From the NCBI GenBank assembly GCA_030598525.1, contig JAUVPT010000001.1, positions 1-25,996 on the forward strand: 25,996 nt of DNA, in the 5' to 3' direction. Source of the stretch: Gemmatimonadota bacterium. GTDB lineage: Bacteria > Gemmatimonadota > Gemmatimonadetes > Palauibacterales > Palauibacteraceae. The translations under genes were made by a program, and so were the position numbers. The notes beneath the pieces are model-generated. The model worked only from the letters and a program-made list of their open reading frames with translations, was not told the origin of the DNA and searched no databases. Positions 22,816 to 25,996 of the stretch are shown piece after piece; positions within the stretch are counted from its first letter, which is position 1, and every line of letters begins with the position of its first letter.

Positions 22816-25996
<3,181 letters not shown>

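Overview
The window is GC-rich and reads almost entirely on the + strand, with very short gaps between genes. I see no rRNA, tRNA, insertion sequence, phage gene or CRISPR array, and no gene-free stretch over 300 bases; the largest gap is about 175 bases (16239-16413). The organism is a diderm bacterium, because it has a BamD-type outer-membrane assembly lipoprotein. Several traits point to the FCB group. SecA is the long form with an enlarged middle region and FCB-like wording around its Walker A motif, and the C-terminus of L23 resembles Bacteroidota L23. Combined with the high GC this makes Gemmatimonadota my best guess. That is inference from remembered family sequences, not a phylogeny.

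Region 1 (1-15519) is one uninterrupted translation super-operon joining the classical str end, S10, spc and alpha operons. The order is tuf(3' end)-rpsJ-rplC-rplD-rplW-rplB-rpsS-rplV-rpsC-rplP-rpmC-rpsQ-rplN-rplX-rplE-rpsN(Z)-rpsH-rplF-rplR-rpsE-rpmD-rplO-secY-adk-map-infA-rpmJ-rpsM-rpsK-rpsD-rpoA-rplQ. Many genes overlap or sit a few bases apart, which suggests translational coupling. The only good internal sigma70-like promoter I see lies in the infA-rpmJ gap. rpmJ (38 codons) is a short gene that is easily missed.

Region 2 (15520-16322) adds an unrecognised membrane-anchored protein and rpmB (L28). It closes with a strong 13-bp stem that I read as the terminator of the super-operon.

Region 3 (16323-22195) is an envelope block. 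It begins with a GC-rich nested palindrome in the leader of an extended-SDR nucleotide-sugar reductase. Then come UDP-glucose dehydrogenase, UDP-glucuronate decarboxylase (together UDP-glucose to UDP-glucuronate to UDP-xylose), a family 2 glycosyltransferase, a TPR lipoprotein and BamD. The last five are coupled by overlaps or tiny gaps.

Region 4 (22197-25996) has nadD and then secA, which runs off the right edge. SecA carries an unusual insert with four cysteines just after its DEAD-motor motif VI region.

Most of the window is ordinary housekeeping DNA. I found no clear new multi-gene system. The points most worth a second look are the four-cysteine insert in SecA, the basic insert in L23, the His-to-Leu change in the L2 active-region loop, the orphan anchored protein between rplQ and rpmB, the palindromic leader at 16331-16374, and the UDP-xylose cassette linked to outer-membrane assembly genes.
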